Positions 6,870-11,171 of a DNA stretch of 11,171 nucleotides are shown piece by piece. The notes below the pieces were generated by a model, which was not told the DNA's origin, made no database searches, and worked only from the letters and a program-made list of their open reading frames with translations. The stretch lies in the NCBI GenBank assembly GCA_900551585.1, contig URWU01000028.1, positions 1 to 11,171 on the forward strand, read 5' to 3'. The position numbers and the translations under genes were made by a program. The stretch comes from an uncultured Alphaproteobacteria bacterium (GTDB lineage Bacteria; Pseudomonadota; Alphaproteobacteria; RF32; CAG-239). The stretch's first letter is position 1. Each line of letters begins with the position of its first letter.

Positions 6870-7829
6870 ATGTTTGCAGCAATAGTTTATATTTTAATCG
6901 GGTTTGTGCTTTTAATGGGCGGAGCGGAATATACCGTGCGCGGGTCTGTCGCCATTGCCAATAAACTAAAAATACCAACGATTATTGTCGGTTTGACGGT
7001 CGTGGCATTCGGTACCTCGGCACCGGAATTCGTTGTCAGTATCAGTGCGGCTCTCAAAGGCTCGGAAGGGATTGCCATAGGTAATGTCGTCGGTTCGAAT
7101 ATTGCCAATCTGCTGCTTATTCTCGGAGCAGCTGCTGCCATTTATCCCATCAGCTGCAATCGCAAGATATTTATCCGCGATTATGCCTTTTTGTTTGGGG
7201 TTACTTTACTGTTCACTTTGTTTGCCCTCGGCGGCAAATTTGTGCGCTGGCAGGGAATCGTGTTGTTGGTCTTGTTGGCGGCCTTTGTTTATTATAATTA
7301 TCGCAATTCCAAGAAAAATGATGTGACGCCCGATGCGGAAAGCCCGATTGCCGGCAAGAGCTGGCTGGTGGTTTTGCAGGTGACGGTGCTGGGGTTGGCG
7401 GCTATTGTTTACGGTGCTGACCTGTTGGTCAAAGGGGCGGTTGATATTGCGCGTCTGCTCGGTATTTCCGAAGAGATTATCGGTTTGACAGTCATTGCGT
7501 TCGGAACATCGCTTCCGGAACTGGCAACGACGGGAATGGCGGCTTTTCGTCATCAAAACGGTGTGGCGCTCGGCAATATTCTGGGGTCGAATATTTGGAA
7601 TATTGTCTTTATTATGGGGGCAACCTCGGTGATTGTCGATGTTGAGGTGCCGAAACAGTTTTTGTATTATGATATGTGGGTTATGTTGGGAGCGACGCTG
7701 CTGTTTTTGCCGCTGATGACTTCGCAAAGCAAGTTGTCGCGCCGTGAAGGGATATTGTTCGTGCTCATTTACGGCTTATATATTTTCTCACAAATACACA
7801 TTGCCAGAGGGAATTTAATCATTGGGTAA
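6870..7829 (+). CDS. CaCA-family calcium/sodium (cation) antiporter
   Basis: An inner-membrane exchanger of the Ca2+/cation antiporter family, like E. coli YrbG, that moves calcium or a related cation against sodium or protons. The protein is 319 residues, the family's usual size, and consists almost wholly of hydrophobic helices. The two inverted alpha repeats are clear: residues 41-82 (GLTVVAFGTSAPEF, GNVVGSNIANLL) and 205-246 (GLTVIAFGTSLPEL, GNILGSNIWNIV), each with its conserved acidic residue (Glu53, Glu217) in the GTSxPE motif. A central hydrophilic linker lies around residues 145-165. The ATG at 6870 is chosen over the TTG at 6834 because CAGGGA (6856-6861) stands 8 bases before it and the first helix starts at once. 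The last 8 bases overlap uvrC, so the two genes are probably translated from one message. The ion transported cannot be told from sequence. Confidence 0.93.
   Translation: MFAAIVYILIGFVLLMGGAEYTVRGSVAIANKLKIPTIIVGLTVVAFGTSAPEFVVSISAALKGSEGIAIGNVVGSNIANLLLILGAAAAIYPISCNRKIFIRDYAFLFGVTLLFTLFALGGKFVRWQGIVLLVLLAAFVYYNYRNSKKNDVTPDAESPIAGKSWLVVLQVTVLGLAAIVYGADLLVKGAVDIARLLGISEEIIGLTVIAFGTSLPELATTGMAAFRHQNGVALGNILGSNIWNIVFIMGATSVIVDVEVPKQFLYYDMWVMLGATLLFLPLMTSQSKLSRREGILFVLIYGLYIFSQIHIARGNLIIG
7806..7812 (+). promoter_or_regulatory. Ribosome binding site deciding the TTG start of uvrC
   Basis: AGAGGGA inside the end of the exchanger gene, 9 bases before the TTG at 7822. The next in-frame ATG (about 7900) would remove the start of the GIY-YIG domain, so this site and the TTG are the likely start signals. 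Confidence 0.75.
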
Positions 7830-9627
7830 TATCAAACAAGGTCTGGAAATCTTAAAGAATAACATCAAAATTGCGCCGGAAGCGCCCGGTGTTTACCGTA
7901 TGCTGGGCGAAAATGACGAAGTTCTGTATGTCGGTAAGGCCAAAAATATTAAAAAGCGCATCGTTGCTTATTCGCATTTTGACAAACTGCCCATTCGTTT
8001 GCAGCGTATGGTGTCGCAAATCAAGCGGATGGAATTTATTATTGTTGAAAACGAGGCTAAGGCTCTGTTGATGGAAAACGAGCTGATTAAGGAGCTGGAG
8101 CCGAAATATAATATTCTCTTAAAAGATGACAAGACTTTTCCGCATTTGATGATTGACGTGACGTCTGAATATCCGTGTCTGCGCAAATATCGCGGCAAAC
8201 GCCAGGACAAGAACAAATATTTCGGGCCGTTTGCCAGTGTCGGTGCGGTCAATAATGTTGTTGATATTCTGCAAAAGGCTTTTTTGCTGCGTTCATGTCG
8301 CGATGCGGTGTTTAAAAACCGCCAGCGGCCGTGTCTGATGCATCAGATAAAACGTTGCTCTGCACCCTGTGTCGGCAAAATATCCGCGGCTGATTATCGC
8401 AAGTTGGTTAATCAGGCCATTGATTTTTTGGAAGGCAAAAATACTAAAATTCAGGAAGAATTATCTCAAAAAATGCAGGAAGCCAGCGATAATCTCGACT
8501 ATGAAACAGCGCTGGTTCTGCGTGACCGCATTCGCGCGCTGAGTAATGTCCAGCACGGCAATAATGTTGAATATGCCGATATTAAATCGATTGATATGAT
8601 TGCTCTGGCACGAAAAAAAGATTTAGTCTGCATTCAGGTTTTCTTTATCCGCTCCGGCCAAAACTGCGGTAATGCGCCTTATTTTCCGAAGCAGACGGAA
8701 GGGGCGACCGATAATGAAATTATGGAAGCTTTTCTCGGCAGTTTTTATTCCAACCATATTCCGCCGAAAGAAATTGTTTTGTCAGCGCCGGTTGAAAATA
8801 AAGAATTTTTGGAAGAAGCGCTCGGTACTAAAATCAATACTTATCAAAAAGGCAATAAGGCACAGATTATGAAAGTGGTCAAAGCCAATGCCGAAGCATC
8901 GATAGACCGTAAATTCGCCGAACAGGCCAGCGTTAAGAATAACCTTGACGAGCTGGTTAAAGTTTTTGGTTTGCCGAGAATTCCGCGGCGGATTGAAATT
9001 TATGACAACTCGCATAATCAGGGCAGTTTTGCTATCGGTGCGATGGTGGTGGCAACGCCGGAGGGGTTTGACAAGAAGTCTTATCGCCAGTTTAATATCA
9101 AAGATCCGGCAATTACGCAGGATGACTTTGCGATGATGAAAGAAGTTTTGCTGCGGCGCTTTGCCAAAATGACGCCTGAAAATCAACCCGATGTTATTCT
9201 GCTGGACGGCGGTCTCGGACAATTGCACGCCGTGCATGAGGCTTTGCAAGATTTTGATTTGAGCGGCATTGCCATTATTGCCATTTCCAAAGGTCCGGAC
9301 AGAAATGCCGGCAAAGAATTTTATCATCAGCTCGGCAAAGAAAGTTTTATGCTGCCTTATCAGTCGCCGATAGCCTTTTATCTGCAGAATCTGCGCGATG
9401 AGGCGCATCGCTTTGCCATCGGTACGCACCGGGCGCGCCGCGCGAAGTCAATTTATAAATCACGCCTGGATGAGATTGAAGGAATCGGAGCAAGACGCAA
9501 GCGCGATTTACTGAATCATTTCGGTTCGGTTGAAGAAATTTCACAATCAAGTATTGCTGATTTGCAAAAAGTTGCCGGAATCAGTAAAAAAACAGCGGAA
9601 AAAATTTATAACTACTTCCATATTTAA
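7822..9627 (+). CDS. uvrC: UvrC, excinuclease ABC subunit C
   Basis: Makes both incisions around a DNA lesion in nucleotide excision repair, acting with UvrA and UvrB. All domains are present in 601 residues. The GIY-YIG nuclease lies at about 20-100 (GVY 23-25, YVGKA 36-40, probable metal ligand Glu85). Four cysteines at 159, 171, 179 and 183 have the 12-8-4 spacing of the iron-sulphur cluster described in UvrC. The UVR motif that contacts UvrB is at about 208-243. The RNase H-like 5' nuclease has Asp395 (YDNSH), Asp434 or 435, Asp462 (LLDGG) and His529 (DEAHRF). Two helix-hairpin-helix motifs close the protein (LDEIEGIGARRKRDLL, LQKVAGISKKTAEKI). No key residue is missing. The TTG start overlaps the exchanger gene; pgsA follows 56 bases downstream, a pairing common in Alphaproteobacteria. 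Confidence 0.97.
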   Translation: MGNIKQGLEILKNNIKIAPEAPGVYRMLGENDEVLYVGKAKNIKKRIVAYSHFDKLPIRLQRMVSQIKRMEFIIVENEAKALLMENELIKELEPKYNILLKDDKTFPHLMIDVTSEYPCLRKYRGKRQDKNKYFGPFASVGAVNNVVDILQKAFLLRSCRDAVFKNRQRPCLMHQIKRCSAPCVGKISAADYRKLVNQAIDFLEGKNTKIQEELSQKMQEASDNLDYETALVLRDRIRALSNVQHGNNVEYADIKSIDMIALARKKDLVCIQVFFIRSGQNCGNAPYFPKQTEGATDNEIMEAFLGSFYSNHIPPKEIVLSAPVENKEFLEEALGTKINTYQKGNKAQIMKVVKANAEASIDRKFAEQASVKNNLDELVKVFGLPRIPRRIEIYDNSHNQGSFAIGAMVVATPEGFDKKSYRQFNIKDPAITQDDFAMMKEVLLRRFAKMTPENQPDVILLDGGLGQLHAVHEALQDFDLSGIAIIAISKGPDRNAGKEFYHQLGKESFMLPYQSPIAFYLQNLRDEAHRFAIGTHRARRAKSIYKSRLDEIEGIGARRKRDLLNHFGSVEEISQSSIADLQKVAGISKKTAEKIYNYFHI

Positions 9628-9670
9628 GTTTTATAACTTAAGATTATGCCAAAGCCTGTATAACATTATG

Positions 9671-9675
9671 AAGGA
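9671..9675 (+). promoter_or_regulatory. Ribosome binding site of pgsA
   Basis: AAGGA, 8 bases before the GTG at 9684, supports that non-ATG start; the protein then begins MYSLPNLLTISR as expected for the family. A weak -10-like TATAAC (9659-9664) is nearby, but no -35 box of quality is seen. Confidence 0.75.
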
Positions 9676-9683
9676 TAACGAAA

Positions 9684-10451
9684 GTGTATAGTTTACCAAA
9701 TCTTCTGACCATTTCCCGTATCGTGGTCATTCCGGTTATTTTCCTGTCAATTTATATTCATGCAATCTGGTGGTCGGTGTTTGCCGCAGTTCTGTTTATC
9801 GTTGCTGCCATTACCGATTATTTTGACGGATATCTGGCCCGCTCGCGCAATGAAACTTCTGCTTTCGGCAGACTGCTTGATCCGATTGCCGACAAACTGC
9901 TGGTTGTTTCGGCTCTGCTGATTATTGTTGCCAACCAGATGGTTGACGAGCTGAGTTATATTCCGGTCGGTATCATTATGTGCCGTGAGGTTTTGGTTTC
10001 CGGTCTGCGCGAATTTTTGGCAGAAGTAAAGGTCGGTATGCCCGTGACCCGTTTGGCCAAGTGGAAGACAGGTTTCCAGATGACTGCTTTGTCAATGATT
10101 TTGATGAGCCGTGTCGGAATTATTCAAATCGGCGATACTTTTATTCCGGTTTGGGGTGTGCTCGGTGAAATTCTGCTTTGGGTTGCCGGTGTTCTGACTT
10201 TCATGACCGGTTATGATTATTTCAAGAAGAGCTTGGATTATGTCCGCAGTCTTGAAGATAAAAACAGCAAAAAAGCCGTCAAAGCCAAAGCTGAAAAAAC
10301 AGCCGAAGCCAAAAGCGAAACCAAAGCCGAAGCTCCGGTGAAGACAAAAGCGGCTACTAAAAAGAAAGCTGCTCCGAAAAAGACGGCAGCTAAAAAAGCT
10401 CCGTCTAAAAAGACTGCGGCAAAAGCAAAATCCGCCGCTGCCGGCAAATAA
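9684..10451 (+). CDS. pgsA: CDP-diacylglycerol-glycerol-3-phosphate 3-phosphatidyltransferase with lysine-rich tail
   Basis: An inner-membrane enzyme that joins CDP-diacylglycerol and glycerol 3-phosphate to make phosphatidylglycerol phosphate, the committed step to phosphatidylglycerol and cardiolipin. The CDP-alcohol phosphotransferase motif is complete: Asp45, Asp48-Gly49, Ala52-Arg53, Gly62, Asp66, Asp70. The N-terminal NLLTISRIVVIPV and several membrane helices are typical. The catalytic part ends near residue 189, a normal length for PgsA. Residues 190-255 are an added tail with 22 Lys and 20 Ala in 66 residues, with KKAAPKKTAAKKA-like units resembling histone H1 and AlgP-type tails. 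It is probably disordered and cytoplasmic; nucleic-acid or acidic-lipid binding is inference. The GTG start has AAGGA in front. The response regulator gene begins 13 bases after the stop codon. Confidence 0.93.
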   Translation: MYSLPNLLTISRIVVIPVIFLSIYIHAIWWSVFAAVLFIVAAITDYFDGYLARSRNETSAFGRLLDPIADKLLVVSALLIIVANQMVDELSYIPVGIIMCREVLVSGLREFLAEVKVGMPVTRLAKWKTGFQMTALSMILMSRVGIIQIGDTFIPVWGVLGEILLWVAGVLTFMTGYDYFKKSLDYVRSLEDKNSKKAVKAKAEKTAEAKSETKAEAPVKTKAATKKKAAPKKTAAKKAPSKKTAAKAKSAAAGK

Positions 10452-10464
10452 GAAATGAGACGGC

Positions 10465-11154
10465 ATGGAAAACGTAAAAGCGCATATTCTCGTTGTTGAT
10501 GATGATACAAGACTTAGGTCTTTGCTGCAGAGGTTTCTGCGCGAGAATGACTTTTACGTTTCCGTTGCCAAAGATGCCGAGGCTGCCAGAGAAAAACTGG
10601 AAAATTATAAATTTGATTTATTGATTGTCGATATCATGATGCCGGGTGAAACCGGCTTGCAATTTTTGAGCAAACTGCGTCATGAAGATAATGTGCCGGT
10701 TATTTTGTTAACGGCAATGGGCGAGACGGAAGACCGCATTGCCGGATTGGAAACAGGCGCCGATGATTATCTGGCGAAACCGTTTGAACCCAAAGAACTG
10801 GTTTTGCGGATACGCAATATTTTGAAACGCGCACCGCAGGAAAAAGAAACCGGTGTCGAAGCCTTGAATTTGGGTTTGTGTTTTTATGATATGACCAAAA
10901 AAGAGTTGACCACCAAGCAAGGCCAGATTATTCATATCACACCGGTTGAGCAGTCTTTGCTTAATATTCTCGGGCAGAAATCAGGACAAGTTTTTTCGCG
11001 TGAGCGCCTGGCAGAGATTTTAGGTGCCGGTCAGAGCCCGCGCTCGATAGATGTTCAAATCACCCGCTTGCGTAAGAAAATAGAAAAGGATTCCAAAAAT
11101 CCGCGCTATTTGCAGACGGTGAGGGGGAAGGGGTATATGCTTCTACCATCTTAA
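10465..11154 (+). CDS. OmpR/PhoB-type response regulator (PetR-like)
   Basis: A cytoplasmic transcription regulator controlled by phosphorylation from a sensor kinase. In 229 residues it has a receiver domain (about 1-120) with the acidic pocket VVDDD (residues 10-14), phospho-acceptor Asp56 (LLIVDIMMPG), Thr83 (LLTAMG) and Lys105 (AKPF), followed by a winged-helix DNA-binding domain (about 130-229). The latter has the recognition region RSIDVQITRLRKKIEK and the wing VRGKGYML. The ETGLQFLSKLR run after the Asp resembles the alphaproteobacterial PetR-like group, but the target genes cannot be told. It starts 13 bases after pgsA with only a weak ribosome binding sequence (ATGAGA), so co-transcription with pgsA is likely. 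A partner kinase is not present before the window ends 17 bases later; it may lie just downstream. Confidence 0.93.
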   Translation: MENVKAHILVVDDDTRLRSLLQRFLRENDFYVSVAKDAEAAREKLENYKFDLLIVDIMMPGETGLQFLSKLRHEDNVPVILLTAMGETEDRIAGLETGADDYLAKPFEPKELVLRIRNILKRAPQEKETGVEALNLGLCFYDMTKKELTTKQGQIIHITPVEQSLLNILGQKSGQVFSRERLAEILGAGQSPRSIDVQITRLRKKIEKDSKNPRYLQTVRGKGYMLLPS

Positions 11155-11171
11155 CGGCCGGAAGCTTGTCT

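Noticed and set aside
7206..7727. 173-codon open frame on the minus strand
   Set aside because: Opposite the exchanger gene, rich in His/Gln/Arg as expected of an antisense shadow, with no start signals.
8782..9429. 215-codon open frame on the minus strand
   Set aside because: Opposite the conserved nuclease domain of uvrC; no recognisable protein and no ribosome binding site.
10092..10510. Two minus-strand frames opposite the pgsA tail
   Set aside because: Their Phe/Leu/Arg- or Ala/Phe-rich translations are the direct antisense of the Lys/Ala-rich tail codons.

Overview
The window reads as chromosome from an uncultured alphaproteobacterium, probably host- or gut-associated (inferred). The support is a flagellin whose two ends match the Azospirillum/Rhodospirillales type, the uvrC-pgsA gene pair that is common in Alphaproteobacteria, and a PetR-like response regulator. 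The moderately low-GC codon use and the cysteine-rich secreted protein recall metagenome-assembled gut alphaproteobacteria, but no taxon can be fixed from sequence alone.

Layout. Positions 2-1420 hold the 3' part of a dimeric-type glycyl-tRNA synthetase gene. Its first ~420 bases are far more GC-rich than the rest of the window, which suggests recombination or a chimeric assembly join. A perfect-stem terminator follows, then a good sigma70-like promoter drives an 882-residue flagellin (1576-4224). The terminal D0/D1 regions of this flagellin are ordinary, but the middle is replaced by about 550 residues of beta-helix-like repeats. On the opposite strand, sharing its terminator, lies a probable 56-residue membrane protein (4280-4450) with its own promoter. 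A 668-residue secreted protein (4638-6644, minus) follows: signal peptide, 25 clustered cysteines, then a beta-helix-like C-terminal half whose repeats resemble those inside the flagellin. Its upstream region holds an A13 tract that may sit between the -35 and -10 boxes.

Positions 6870-11154 form a tightly packed plus-strand cluster: a CaCA-family cation/calcium exchanger, uvrC (overlapping the exchanger by 8 bases, TTG start), pgsA with an extra 66-residue lysine/alanine-rich histone H1-like tail, and an OmpR/PhoB-type response regulator starting 13 bases after pgsA.

The most unusual part is 1.5-6.7 kb. A flagellin and a neighbouring exported cysteine-rich protein appear to carry the same kind of beta-helix module. 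This suggests a surface system in which a flagellar filament displays adhesin- or carbohydrate-binding-like domains. That function is inference; only the architecture is visible.
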